Assembly: GCA_030457765.1 (NCBI GenBank)
Contig: JAKDUK010000007.1
Span: 1-64,000 of the forward strand
DNA: 64,000 nt
Origin: Marinobacter sp.
Lineage (GTDB): Bacteria > Pseudomonadota > Gammaproteobacteria > Pseudomonadales > Oleiphilaceae
Reading direction: 5' to 3'
Shown here: positions 1 through 9,786 of the stretch, piece after piece
How positions within the stretch are numbered: the first letter of the stretch is position 1
Layout of the letters: every line of letters begins with the position of its first letter
The notes under the pieces: generated by a model
The model's database searches: none
Told to the model about the DNA's origin: nothing
Seen by the model: only the letters and a program-made list of their open reading frames with translations
Program-made: the position numbers and the translations under genes

Positions 1-248
1 CCCATTCTGGCAACCAGTTGCTCCCTTGCTTTGCGCTTTTTGTGCGCGGCCTTGTCTTCAGGGCTGAGTTTGCGGGTGATAGCTGCCTGTCTGGCACGTT
101 CTTTTGGATCAGACTGGGATCCACTGCCACTGACGGGAAGATCACGAATATGCCCAACGCTAGACTTAACGATGAAGTCAGAGCCCAGGTACTTGTTAAT
201 GGTCTTCGCTTTCGCTGGTGACTCGACAATTACGAGACTTTTACCCAT
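1..248 (-). CDS. topA: DNA topoisomerase I, N-terminal part (runs off window)
   Basis: The 82 codons present encode the start of a type IA topoisomerase, which relaxes negative supercoils. The protein opens with [17 protein letters not shown], the invariant first strand of the Toprim domain; the E of VESPAKA is the catalytic/metal-binding glutamate of the family. The rest of the gene lies before the window start, so length and the zinc-binding C-terminal domains cannot be judged. It is transcribed away from fadA, which points towards it, and a candidate sigma-70 promoter lies about 100 bp upstream. Identification is from direct sequence recognition and agrees with topA next to fadAB in Pseudomonas. 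Confidence 0.95.
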   Translation of the reverse strand, partial: MGKSLVIVESPAKAKTINKYLGSDFIVKSSVGHIRDLPVSGSGSQSDPKERARQAAITRKLSPEDKAAHKKRKAREQLVARM

Positions 249-349
249 ATCGGAGATCTATATCCTTGGCGATAAATCGGTCAATAAACAAGAAGACCGT
301 AAACTCGCTGTAAATCAATCGGCTGGAAAAACTAAAGAAGCCGCCATTG

Positions 350-378
350 TATATAAGGACTCTGTTTTACAGTGTCAG
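350..378 (-). promoter_or_regulatory. candidate sigma-70 promoter for topA
   Basis: On the minus strand a CTGACA -35-like hexamer (373-378) and a TATATA -10-like hexamer (350-355) are separated by 17 bp. They lie about 100 bp before the topA start. The remainder of the 249-460 gap holds no open frame that looks like a gene. Confidence 0.4.
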
Positions 379-460
379 GAATAGCAAGACAACCCATTCT
401 TTGTTTCAGTCATGTTTTTTCTACCTTTCACAAAGCCGCTTTTAACGGGCCCTGAAAGCA

Positions 461-488
461 GGAAGGCCCGGCGCGTGCCGGGCCTTCC
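461..488 (-). terminator. intrinsic terminator after fadA
   Basis: A perfect 12-bp GC-rich stem (GGAAGGCCCGGC, 461-472, against its complement, 477-488) with a 4-nt loop begins 32 bp beyond the fadA stop. The downstream U-tract is poor (TGCTTT), so termination may be partial. Confidence 0.7.
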
Positions 489-519
489 ATGAAAGCGTAA
501 CTATGGCCCGCCTAGCGGA

Positions 520-1722
<1,203 letters not shown>

Positions 1723-1728
1723 TCAGGG

Positions 1729-3876
1729 TTAGCCAAAAAACTTTTCACCAGTTTTGGCCATTTCACGCAGCTTCTCGGTCGGATGGTACAAAGGACCAAG
1801 ATCTGCAAACTTGTCTGCCAGTTCAACGAACTTGTCTGCACCCATATCGTCGATATAACGCAGGGCACCACCACGGAATGGCGGGAAGCCAATACCGAAG
1901 ATCAGACCCATATCCGCATCGGCCGGGTCTTCAACAATTCCGTCTTCCAGGCAACGAACGGTTTCAAGGCACAGCGGAATCATCATGCGAGCGATGATAT
2001 CTTCGTCGCTGAATTCACCTTTACCCTGAACAACCGGCTCCAACAGCTTGTAGGTCTGTTCATCGACCACCTTCTTCTGCTTGCCCTTACGATCCAGCTC
2101 GTACTTGTAGAAGCCTTTATCGTTTTTCTGGCCGTAGCGGTCATTCTCGAACATGATTTCTACAGCAGATTTGAAGTCGGCTTTCATGCGATCCGGGAAG
2201 CCGTCAGCCATTACCTCATTCGCATGCGTGGCGGTGTCCATACCAACTACGTCGAGTAGGTAGGCAGGGCCCATAGGCCAGCCAAACTTCTCCATGACCT
2301 TGTCGATTTTCTGGAAATCGGCACCGTCACGGACCAGGCCTGAGAACCCGCCAAAGTACGGAAACAGCACACGGTTAACCAGGAAGCCCGGGCAATCGTT
2401 CACAACGATCGGTGTTTTGCCCATTGCCTTGGCATAGGCAACTGTCGTCGCAACGGCACGATCAGAGGTTTTCTCACCACGGATAACCTCAACCAGCGGC
2501 ATCATGTGCACCGGGTTGAAAAAGTGCATACCGCAGAAGTTTTCCGGACGCTTCAGGTTCTTGGCCAGAAGGTCGATGGAGATCGTAGAGGTGTTAGACG
2601 TCAGAATGGCGTCATCACGAACCATCTCTTCGGTCTCACGCAGAACCGCATCTTTCACTTTCGGGTTTTCAACAACTGCTTCAACAACCAGGTCTACGTT
2701 CTTGAAATCGCCGTAGTTCAGGGTTGGTGTAATGCTGTTAAGGACATCCGCCATTTTACCGGCGTCCATCTTGCCCTTGTTGACACGCTTGGTTAGCAGG
2801 CTCTTGGCTTCTTTCAGGCCCAGGTCGATACCGTCCTGATTTATGTCCTTCATGATGATGGGCGTGCCTTTCAGTGCCGACTGATAAGCGACACCACCAC
2901 CCATGATGCCTGCGCCCAGCACGGCAGCCAGCTTCACATCGGAAGCTTCTTTGCCCCAGGCGCTGGCCTTCTTCTTCAGTGCTTGATCATTCAAGAACAG
3001 GCCTACCAGACAGGCTGCCACGTTGGTCTTGGCCATTTTGGCGAAGCCTTTGGCCTCTACTTCGATTGCCTTGTCGCGGGTCAGGCCGGCGTGTTTCTGC
3101 ATCACCTTGATAGCTTCAACCGGCGCCGGGTAGTTCTTGCCCGCTTTACCGCCGACGAATGCCTTGGATATTTCGAACGCCATCATGCTTTCCATGGCGT
3201 TCAACTTGATTTTTCCTTTCTTCTCTTCACGCCGGGCTTCGTAATCCAGCTTGCCTTCGTTGCATTGGTTGATGATTGCAACGGCAGACTCTAACAGCTT
3301 GGCTGGCTCAACAACTGCGTCTACTGCGCCGGTTTTCAGAGCCGCGTCAGCGCGATTTTCCGTGCCACCGCAGATCCATTCAACGGCGTTGTCTACGCCA
3401 ATCAGGCGGGAAAGACGAACCGTGCCACCAAAGCCCGGGAAAATACCCAGCTTGACCTCAGGCAGACCCACTTTCGCTTTAGGTGCCATGACCCGGTAAT
3501 CGGTTGCCAGGCACATTTCAAACCCACCGCCCAGTGCCATGCCATTGATTGCCGTGACAGTAGGGAATGGAAGATCCTCTACCGCACTGAAAATAGCATT
3601 GGCCTTCAGGTTGTTGGCTACCAAATCTTCTTCGGAACCGGCAAACAGCTCAGTAAACTCTGTAATGTCGGCACCCACGATGAAACTGTCTTTAGAGCTG
3701 GTTACCACCAGCCCCTTGAGTTCCTTCTGTGCTTTAAGTGCGTCAGTCGCGGCGTTGAGCTCTTCAATTGTAAGGCGATCGAACTTGTTTACTGACTCGC
3801 CCTGCAAGTCGAAGTTCAACTGAGCGATCCCGCCTTCGATCTCTTTAACCGTGATGGCTTTACCTTCGTAAATCAT
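1729..3876 (-). CDS. fadB: fatty oxidation complex alpha subunit FadB
   Basis: A 715-residue multifunctional enzyme: enoyl-CoA hydratase/isomerase at the N-terminus and 3-hydroxyacyl-CoA dehydrogenase at the C-terminus. The crotonase half shows [10 protein letters not shown] and [15 protein letters not shown], which carry the two catalytic glutamates. The dehydrogenase half shows the NAD-binding GAGIMGGG near residue 325 and [15 protein letters not shown] with the catalytic histidine. I start at the ATG at 3876, 8 nt after GGAG; an in-frame TTG directly precedes it but has worse spacing. It heads the fadBA operon and partners FadA. The 431-bp upstream region contains a PsrA-like palindrome (4000-4019). 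Confidence 0.97.
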   Translation of the reverse strand: MIYEGKAITVKEIEGGIAQLNFDLQGESVNKFDRLTIEELNAATDALKAQKELKGLVVTSSKDSFIVGADITEFTELFAGSEEDLVANNLKANAIFSAVEDLPFPTVTAINGMALGGGFEMCLATDYRVMAPKAKVGLPEVKLGIFPGFGGTVRLSRLIGVDNAVEWICGGTENRADAALKTGAVDAVVEPAKLLESAVAIINQCNEGKLDYEARREEKKGKIKLNAMESMMAFEISKAFVGGKAGKNYPAPVEAIKVMQKHAGLTRDKAIEVEAKGFAKMAKTNVAACLVGLFLNDQALKKKASAWGKEASDVKLAAVLGAGIMGGGVAYQSALKGTPIIMKDINQDGIDLGLKEAKSLLTKRVNKGKMDAGKMADVLNSITPTLNYGDFKNVDLVVEAVVENPKVKDAVLRETEEMVRDDAILTSNTSTISIDLLAKNLKRPENFCGMHFFNPVHMMPLVEVIRGEKTSDRAVATTVAYAKAMGKTPIVVNDCPGFLVNRVLFPYFGGFSGLVRDGADFQKIDKVMEKFGWPMGPAYLLDVVGMDTATHANEVMADGFPDRMKADFKSAVEIMFENDRYGQKNDKGFYKYELDRKGKQKKVVDEQTYKLLEPVVQGKGEFSDEDIIARMMIPLCLETVRCLEDGIVEDPADADMGLIFGIGFPPFRGGALRYIDDMGADKFVELADKFADLGPLYHPTEKLREMAKTGEKFFG

Positions 3877-3999
3877 CAACTGATCTCCAGTCTGTGTTTG
3901 GAACTGCGGCCAGTGCCAGCGGCTCTGTTTAACTTGAAGAGTTGCCAGCGCTGTCTACGCAGCCAGATTTCGGTCATTGCCCGATTAATCGACTCAAAA

Positions 4000-4019
4000 A
4001 TTCATACAGTCGTTTGAAT
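4000..4019 (-). promoter_or_regulatory. PsrA/fatty-acid-regulator-like palindrome upstream of fadBA
   Basis: The 20-bp imperfect palindrome ATTCATACAGTCGTTTGAAT has matching ATTCA/TGAAT ends and AC/GT inner pairs. Read on the minus strand it contains CAAAC-N4-GTATG, one mismatch from the PsrA consensus (C/G)AAAC-N2-4-GTTT(G/C). PsrA is known to repress fadBA in Pseudomonas aeruginosa. It lies about 124 bp before the fadB start. The rest of the 431-bp gap between fadB and the divergent gene at 4308 shows no further gene or obvious site. Assignment to PsrA is inference. Confidence 0.45.
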
Positions 4020-4307
4020 CGCGAGGGCACACGATGTGAAAAAACAGCACGTTTGTCAATTCGTTTCTTTTCGAATAGGCCCACTTTACCCTTTTATTTG
4101 AAGTTTTTCGAAGCAAATGCTTTATTTTTCAAACGGCTACACGCCATCTCCGATAATAAACCTGAGCTTCATCTTGCAAATTTCAAGGATATTTACATTT
4201 ACCTGAACCAGGTCCGGCAAAATTGCTTGATTGGCCAGAGAAGTTACTTTACCTTCAATCTACGACTTTGGTACACAATAATAAACGCATTACGGAGATA
4301 CGATCCG

Positions 4308-5126
4308 ATGAAAACCAATCACCTAGGGACTCGCACCCTGGTAGCTGCGCTTTTTTTACTCATGCTTACCTGCGCAAATGTGCGAGCTCAAGAAGCTGAC
4401 AACATCCTCTCACAACTTCATACCTTCCGTGTTAGCAATTACACCTCGCTGGATGCCTACTATCGGTACATCGGCGACGGCAATACCGACACACTGAACG
4501 AAATCGTATCAGGTATTAATGCTGCCAACGACTCAATGAACCTCCTCGCAGAAAGCGATAGCGGGGCACTCACAAATCAGCAGATCGAAGAGCTGAACGG
4601 CGAGTTCGACAAATTTAAGAGCCTGATGCGTGACAACATCAACGAGGTTCGAAATACCGGTTACCCGGATTTACGCCTCGCGTCAGATATGGCAAACCAA
4701 GCCCTTACAATGAACAACCTGGCAACAGAATTTTATCAGATTGCCCAAGAGAGCTCCCAGGTAAAAACGAATACCAGAGTGGAAGCAGCCAGGATGGGCG
4801 CTGTGAAAATTGCTCAAATGAGGGCTAAATACTCGGTTCGTACTAATTCTGCTGTGTCGCAGACGTTTCAAGGCTCTTCCACTGAAACATCCCTTGACGA
4901 ACAGGCCATGGAATTCGACCAGTTGCTGAGCACCGTTGTCAAAGGTGAAAACGAAGGCGAACTGAAGGCACTTTTGGGCGATATTTCTTCTAAATGGCAA
5001 TTTATCCGTGGCTCTTATATCAATTACAACGAAAACAACGTGGGTTTTGTAATTGACAGGTACTCGAAGAGAATTCTGGAAAATCTGACAATAACTATTG
5101 AACTGTTGATTCAGCAGAATAACTAA
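4308..5126 (+). CDS. secreted protein of unknown function (272 aa)
   Basis: I do not recognise a family. The protein begins with a clear signal peptide (MKTNHLGTRT, then a hydrophobic run to a predicted cut after ANVRA), so it is probably periplasmic. The mature part is polar and helix-rich, with many Asn/Gln/Glu residues and no obvious catalytic motif or cysteine; it resembles a helical sensor- or adhesin-like domain only in composition. The frame is open upstream to 3942, but the ATG at 4308 has a GGAGAT ribosome-binding site and gives the signal peptide. It is divergent from fadBA and precedes usp. Synteny places an unknown protein at the same point in Pseudomonas. Confidence 0.8.
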   Translation: MKTNHLGTRTLVAALFLLMLTCANVRAQEADNILSQLHTFRVSNYTSLDAYYRYIGDGNTDTLNEIVSGINAANDSMNLLAESDSGALTNQQIEELNGEFDKFKSLMRDNINEVRNTGYPDLRLASDMANQALTMNNLATEFYQIAQESSQVKTNTRVEAARMGAVKIAQMRAKYSVRTNSAVSQTFQGSSTETSLDEQAMEFDQLLSTVVKGENEGELKALLGDISSKWQFIRGSYINYNENNVGFVIDRYSKRILENLTITIELLIQQNN

Positions 5127-5201
5127 GTGCGCCATCACCCCTTTCGCCGGACGGGTTTGCGTACTATGCTAGATTAAATCCGACACACTAAGGAGTTAGG
5201 G

Positions 5202-5633
5202 ATGTCTGCTTACAAGAAGATGCTTGTTGCCATAGATCTAACAGAAGAGGCACCTCAGGTTCTGGACAAAGCCAGAGCCATGAGCGACGCCCATGGTGCA
5301 GATCTCACTCTGGTGCATATTGTAGAACCTGTGGGCTATGCCTATGGTGGTGATATCCCCATGGATCTTACAGAACTGCAAGATCAGCTCGACAAAGCTG
5401 CTCGCGAGCAGCTCGCCACCTACGGAGACACTTATGGCATTGATAAATCCAATCAAATTGTAACCGTAGGTCGGCCGGAGTCTGAAATTCACCGCTTGGT
5501 AAAAGAGCATGCAGCAGACTTGGTTGTCGTTGGAAGTCACGGCAGAAAAGGTTTCCAGCTACTGCTGGGCTCAACCGCTAATGGTGTTCTGCACGGAACC
5601 GAATGTGACGTGCTGGCTATAAGAATCCGCTAA
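5202..5633 (+). CDS. universal stress protein, UspA family
   Basis: A 143-residue single-domain Usp. It starts MSAYKKMLVAIDLTEE, the first strand and loop of the fold, and carries the ATP-binding signature G-x2-G-x9-G-S as GSHGRKGFQLLLGS near residues 112-125, so it is of the nucleotide-binding type. These cytoplasmic dimers are induced by starvation, oxygen limitation or oxidative stress; the exact role here is unknown. A good ribosome-binding site (AAGGAG) precedes the start. The gene is alone, ending in a strong hairpin shared with the convergent uup gene. Confidence 0.92.
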   Translation: MSAYKKMLVAIDLTEEAPQVLDKARAMSDAHGADLTLVHIVEPVGYAYGGDIPMDLTELQDQLDKAAREQLATYGDTYGIDKSNQIVTVGRPESEIHRLVKEHAADLVVVGSHGRKGFQLLLGSTANGVLHGTECDVLAIRIR

Positions 5634-5661
5634 ACGTAAACACACTCCGTGATTACAAAGA

Positions 5662-5704
5662 AGCCCGCGGCATGCACTGCTGAACTGCCGCCGGGCTTTT
5701 TTCT
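5662..5704 (+). terminator. intrinsic terminator between usp and uup
   Basis: An AGCCCGCGGCA arm pairs with TGCCGCCGGGCT (one bulge), followed on the plus strand by a T6 tract. It serves usp and may also slow transcription arriving from uup. Confidence 0.8.
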
Positions 5705-5724
5705 AACAAAGAAGCAACCAGGGC

Positions 5725-7638
5725 TTAGCCCTCAAGCTCCATCCAGCGTTCGATCACCTTCTCTAGGTGCCCTTCTTTCTGCTCCATCTCTGCCAGCGTG
5801 GCCGCAATATCGTCGGGCGACCCCGAATAAAACTCGGCCGATGAAACACGCTCCTTAATGCTGGCGACTTCTTTTTCTAGCTCTTCAATTTGCCCAGGCA
5901 ACTGCTCAAGCTCCAGCTTCAGCTTGTAACTCAGTTTAGCCGGCTTAGGCTTGTTGGCTGAAGCGCTTTCTTGAACCTCAGGCTGAGCCTTTGTGGGTTT
6001 TGCTGCCTTATCATGCCGGTCGGGGCGCGCACCACTTGCCTCAGCTGGAAAGAAACCACCCTGGCGGCGCCAATCACTGTAACCACCCACATATTCCAGA
6101 ACACTGCCTGTGCCATCCAAAAAGACGGTCTCAGTCACAACATTATCCAAGAACTCACGGTCGTGACTGATCACAATTACCGTCCCGGCAAATTCTGAAA
6201 GTTGCTCTTCCAATAGCTCGAGCGTCTCAACATCCAGATCGTTGGTTGGCTCATCCAGGACCAATATATTGGCCGGTTTACTGAACAGCTTTGCGAGCAA
6301 GAGACGAGCGCGCTCACCCCCGGAAAACACACTAACGGGCGATCTGGCCCGCTCTGGCGTGAACAAAAACTCCTGCAAATAACCGAGCACGTGCTTGCTC
6401 TGTCCGTTAATTTCAATAAATTCTCGGCCTTCTGACAGGTTATCCAAAGCATTGCGCTCCAGGTCCAACTCACCACGAAGCTGGTCAAAGTAGGCGACTT
6501 TCAGATTGGTACCAAGGCGAATACTTCCCTCTGTTGACTCAAGATCACCCAACAGTAACCGCACCAAGGTTGTTTTGCCCGTTCCGTTTTCGCCTACAAG
6601 ACCAATCTTATCGCCCCGGAGTACGGTTAGATTCATATCACGAATGATTGGCGTTCCGCCGGGGTAAGCAAACCCTGCATCAATGGTTTCCGCAACCAAC
6701 TTGCCAGACCGGGCTGCATCCTCCACTGCAAATGTGGCTGTGCCGCCACGAACCCGGCGCTGCCGATGCTCTTCGCGCATGGCTTTAAGCGCCCTCACCC
6801 GCCCCATGTTGCGGGTGCGGCGAGCTTTGATCCCTTGGCGAATCCAGGTTTCCTCCTGCTTCAGACGCTTATCGAAAAGAGCGTTCTCGCGATCTTCCTC
6901 TTCAAGGGCCTTTTCTTTCAGTTCCAAATACCGGTCATAGGACGCTGCAAAACTAACCAGCTTACCGCGATCGAGCTCCACAACCCGCGTAGACATGCGC
7001 CTGATGAAAGCACGATCGTGACTGACGAACAGCATTGCCCCACGAAATGCACCCAGCGCCTCTTCAAGCCATGCAATGGCCGGCACATCGAGGTGGTTCG
7101 TAGGCTCATCCAGCAACAAAATGTCTGGCTCAACAACCAAGGCTCGAGCCAGTAGTACCCGTCTTTGCCAGCCACCAGAAAGGGTGTTAAGTCGTTGCTC
7201 GGGATTAATACCATACTGCGCCAGAATCGCCGTAACCTTCTGGTCAAGCCGCCAACCATCAAGTGCTTCGATGCGGTCCTGAACCTTCATCATGCGGTTT
7301 AGGCTAGCCTCATCTACCTGCTGAGTCAGCTTATGAAACTCAGCCAGAAGCTGACCCGTTTCAGGAAATGCGCCAGATACAGCCTCGTAAGCCGTTCTCG
7401 TATCGTTTTTTGGCAGGTTCTGAGGCAACACAGCCAATATGGCACCATCGTCGAGGCGAACATGTCCACCATCGGGGATCACTTCCCCACTCACAATTTT
7501 GAGCAGGGTTGACTTGCCCTCCCCGTTTCTTCCTAAAAGACACACTCGCTCACCGGCATCAATAATAAGAGACGCCTGATCCAGCAGTGGGTGCATCCCG
7601 AAGGCCAGGGATATCGAATCCAGCGTTAACAGTGGCAC
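5725..7638 (-). CDS. uup: ABC-F family ATPase Uup
   Basis: A 637-residue soluble ABC-F protein with two ATP-binding cassettes and no membrane segments. The first has Walker A GRNGEGKST, signature LSGGWQRR and Walker B LLLDEPTNHLD. The second has GENGTGKTT, FSGGERARL and LVLDEPTNDLD. A charged linker lies between them (about 240-300), and a lysine/glutamate-rich coiled-coil tail follows (about 560-637), the Uup hallmark; in E. coli that tail binds branched DNA. Uup acts at ribosomes and influences transposon precise excision. The length matches E. coli Uup. The MOSC gene lies 8 bp upstream, so the two probably share a transcript. Confidence 0.93.
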   Translation of the reverse strand: MPLLTLDSISLAFGMHPLLDQASLIIDAGERVCLLGRNGEGKSTLLKIVSGEVIPDGGHVRLDDGAILAVLPQNLPKNDTRTAYEAVSGAFPETGQLLAEFHKLTQQVDEASLNRMMKVQDRIEALDGWRLDQKVTAILAQYGINPEQRLNTLSGGWQRRVLLARALVVEPDILLLDEPTNHLDVPAIAWLEEALGAFRGAMLFVSHDRAFIRRMSTRVVELDRGKLVSFAASYDRYLELKEKALEEEDRENALFDKRLKQEETWIRQGIKARRTRNMGRVRALKAMREEHRQRRVRGGTATFAVEDAARSGKLVAETIDAGFAYPGGTPIIRDMNLTVLRGDKIGLVGENGTGKTTLVRLLLGDLESTEGSIRLGTNLKVAYFDQLRGELDLERNALDNLSEGREFIEINGQSKHVLGYLQEFLFTPERARSPVSVFSGGERARLLLAKLFSKPANILVLDEPTNDLDVETLELLEEQLSEFAGTVIVISHDREFLDNVVTETVFLDGTGSVLEYVGGYSDWRRQGGFFPAEASGARPDRHDKAAKPTKAQPEVQESASANKPKPAKLSYKLKLELEQLPGQIEELEKEVASIKERVSSAEFYSGSPDDIAATLAEMEQKEGHLEKVIERWMELEG

Positions 7639-7646
7639 GGTGCTTT

Positions 7647-8441
7647 TTACTCCAATTCAATAACAGTGGCAGGGTCATCCACGTGGATAACCCCGGGCGT
7701 TTCATGGATTGCGTTCTGGCCGAAAATAACACCCTCTGATGTTCTACGATAAGAAGAGAGCATCCTTAATGGTTGCAGGCCAGAATCTTTAATTCCGGTG
7801 TCTGGGTCAACGGTTGTTACAACACAACGGGAACAGGGCTTAACTATGCCAAAGCTCTGATCGCCCAGGTTGAGCTTGCGCCAATTGTCTTCTTGCCAGG
7901 CTGGGGCGCCCTCAATAACAATATTAGGCCGGAACCGACGCATCGCTACAGGCGCATTCAATCGCAGGTTCAGCTCATTCAAAGATGCCAGGCTGGTAAT
8001 GAGCAAAGGAAAGCCATCGGCAAATCCAACACGACGGTATTCGGTCACACGCCCGACATCAACACGCCGAAAGGAAGAGTCTGGCATGTAAACAACCTGC
8101 AACTCTTTGCCACAAAACCGGCTCAGCGCCTCGCTAACTGCGGGCTCTGCTTTCAGAGCTTTAACCCAGTCACGCCAAACCAGCACTCGCAACTCTTGAT
8201 CCGTTGCTTGCAGCGTAAAATCACCCTCCCCGGGCACATGAACGCTAACGACGCGATCAGCCAAAGAGGTGGTCACCCTGGCAAGCTCGGGAAGCGCCCT
8301 CTGAGTAACAAAGTGACGGTCTGAATCAACAATCATCCAGCGCCGATCACCTTTCGGGCCGAAATCATCCATCTCAAATGATGAAACTTCGATACCGGCA
8401 AGAGACTTGACTGGATAGATATAAAGCGAGTGGACTTTCAC
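7647..8441 (-). CDS. MOSC domain protein (YcbX-like)
   Basis: A 264-residue protein with an N-terminal beta-barrel (MOSC_N; LYIYPVKSLAG near residues 5-15) and a C-terminal MOSC domain holding the conserved cysteine motif KPCSRCVVTT. MOSC proteins bind the molybdenum cofactor; YcbX of E. coli reduces N-hydroxylated bases. There is no 2Fe-2S domain after MOSC, so it is shorter than E. coli YcbX and probably needs a separate electron donor. I use the GTG at 8441, which has a GGAGAC ribosome-binding site. The frame is open further upstream, but that would run into the tRNA-Gly gene. It lies 8 bp before uup. Confidence 0.85.
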   Translation of the reverse strand: MKVHSLYIYPVKSLAGIEVSSFEMDDFGPKGDRRWMIVDSDRHFVTQRALPELARVTTSLADRVVSVHVPGEGDFTLQATDQELRVLVWRDWVKALKAEPAVSEALSRFCGKELQVVYMPDSSFRRVDVGRVTEYRRVGFADGFPLLITSLASLNELNLRLNAPVAMRRFRPNIVIEGAPAWQEDNWRKLNLGDQSFGIVKPCSRCVVTTVDPDTGIKDSGLQPLRMLSSYRRTSEGVIFGQNAIHETPGVIHVDDPATVIELE

Positions 8442-8503
8442 AGGACGCGTCTCCGGCTCAGAGCGTATGTTTTTACGAAGCGACCAGTATAGCCAAAAAC
8501 AAA

Positions 8504-8535
8504 AAACCCGACCTCTTGCGAGATCGGGTTTTTTT
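8504..8535 (-). terminator. intrinsic terminator after tRNA-Gly
   Basis: An 11-bp stem with a GCAA loop (AACCCGATCTC against GAGGTCGGGTT) lies just beyond the tRNA 3' end on the minus strand and is followed by a T tract. It separates the tRNA from the MOSC gene. Confidence 0.85.
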
Positions 8536-8540
8536 GAATC

Positions 8541-8615
8541 TGGAGCGGGAAACGAGATTCGAACTCGCGACCCCAACCTTGGCAAGGTTGTGCTCTACCA
8601 CTGAGCTATTCCCGC
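8541..8615 (-). tRNA. tRNA-Gly (anticodon GCC)
   Basis: A 75-nt cloverleaf with GCGGGAA/TTCCCGC acceptor stem, D-arm containing AGTGGTA, anticodon loop TTGCCAA giving GCC, T-loop TTCGAAT and an encoded CCA end. It reads Gly codons GGC and GGU. It has its own promoter (8650-8677) and terminator, so it is a single-gene unit. Confidence 0.97.
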
Positions 8616-8649
8616 GGCGTCGATCGGCTTACGCCTACAACGGAAGCGC

Positions 8650-8677
8650 ATTGTACGCATTCTGCCTTTTTCGTCAA
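8650..8677 (-). promoter_or_regulatory. sigma-70 promoter of tRNA-Gly
   Basis: TTGACG (-35, 8672-8677) and TACAAT (-10, 8650-8655) are spaced 16 bp, 34 bp before the mature tRNA 5' end. The match to consensus is close. Confidence 0.8.
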
Positions 8678-8693
8678 CCTTCTTTTGGAAATC

Positions 8694-9296
8694 TCATTGC
8701 CCAAAACGCCGGGCAGAGCCCAGATACTGTTTTTCTGCATCGGTAGATGTTCGGCCGAGAGCCTGATTCCGATGGGGAAAGCGGCCAAAACGTTCGATAA
8801 TTTCCTTATGATCCAATGCCGACTGCAAAAAACTTTTCATGAAGCCCTGAAGCATTCCGGACGTTGAGGCAACCAATTGCTCATAGCACTCAACGGACAA
8901 CACCTGATCTTCAAGCCGTTCAGAATGTTCGAGCGGCATATACATGAACGCTCGCTGCACCGGGGGGAGCGACATGTCATCACCTTTTCGCATGCCTTCT
9001 TTGCAGAGGTTACTCGCCAGTTTATCCTGTTCAAAAGCCAAGGCACCGCCACGAAATATATTCCGGGAGAATTGATCAAGTAGTATGATTTCAGCAAGCC
9101 GTCCGCCGGCCGACTTGCGCCAGTGATCAAGCCCCTGCTCAGATGCAAACAAAACCATCGAGAGAAACCGGCGACGAATTTCCTGATCAAACTTTCTACT
9201 TGAGCGAAACCAGCGGTTGCGATGGTAGCTATCAGGCAAGCCGTTTTCATCAAGTTCTCCAAACCAGAAATCCAGAATCTCTTTCCAATCGAACAT
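8694..9296 (-). CDS. DUF924 family protein
   Basis: A 200-residue cytoplasmic protein matching the DUF924 family by its opening (ILDFWFGEL near residue 7), the WFRSSRKFDQEI segment and the LLDQFSRNIFRG motif near residues 72-83. The family folds as a helical TPR-like bundle and its biochemical function is not established. It is the usual length. It is divergent from the CbiX-like gene and follows no obvious operon partner; tRNA-Gly lies downstream. Confidence 0.88.
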   Translation of the reverse strand: MFDWKEILDFWFGELDENGLPDSYHRNRWFRSSRKFDQEIRRRFLSMVLFASEQGLDHWRKSAGGRLAEIILLDQFSRNIFRGGALAFEQDKLASNLCKEGMRKGDDMSLPPVQRAFMYMPLEHSERLEDQVLSVECYEQLVASTSGMLQGFMKSFLQSALDHKEIIERFGRFPHRNQALGRTSTDAEKQYLGSARRFGQ

Positions 9297-9398
9297 TAGA
9301 TGACACCCTGTTATCTTGATTGATGGGACTGGCAGAGAATACCGGCCCGCATAGGAAAATACGACAGGTACCTCTACACCAATTGGCCCGGAGCTCTA

Positions 9399-9776
9399 AT
9401 GAACAGCCCTCGCATTATTCTATTAGCACACGGCAGTAGCGATAAACGCTGGTGCGCCACGTTTGAAGCCCTTGCGGAACCAACTCTGAAGGCGGTTAGC
9501 GGCTCACGAATTGCCTACATGGAGTTGGCAGAGCCTTCCTTAAGCACTGTCATTCATGAGGGAGTTACATCAGGCGATCGTGATTTCACCATCGTGCCCT
9601 TATTTCTGGCAGCCGGTCGCCACCTGCGCAAGGACGTACCAGCTATGATACAAAGGCTTGAGGAAACCACAGGCGCCAGCATCAAACTCTCCCCTCCTGT
9701 GGGCGAAGATCCGCTTCTGGGCGATGCAATCAGAGATGTGGTGGCGCTCCAGATTGGCCAGTACAGCAACAGATAA
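9399..9776 (+). CDS. CbiX/SirB-like chelatase-family protein
   Basis: A 125-residue single-domain member of the short class II chelatase family. It shows LLAHGSSD near residues 8-15 with the metal-binding histidine, and PLFLAAGRHLRKDVP near residues 67-81 with the second histidine. Family members insert Co2+ or Fe2+ into sirohydrochlorin for cobalamin or siroheme. No siroheme or cobalamin gene is in the window, so the substrate cannot be inferred from context. The TIGR01777 gene starts 10 bp after it, suggesting co-transcription. Confidence 0.82.
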   Translation: MNSPRIILLAHGSSDKRWCATFEALAEPTLKAVSGSRIAYMELAEPSLSTVIHEGVTSGDRDFTIVPLFLAAGRHLRKDVPAMIQRLEETTGASIKLSPPVGEDPLLGDAIRDVVALQIGQYSNR

Positions 9777-9786
9777 GGAAGCCATT

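Noticed and set aside
3942-4307. Upstream extension of the secreted-protein frame
   Set aside because: The region is non-conserved in character, lacks a ribosome-binding site, and would bury the signal peptide that begins at 4308.
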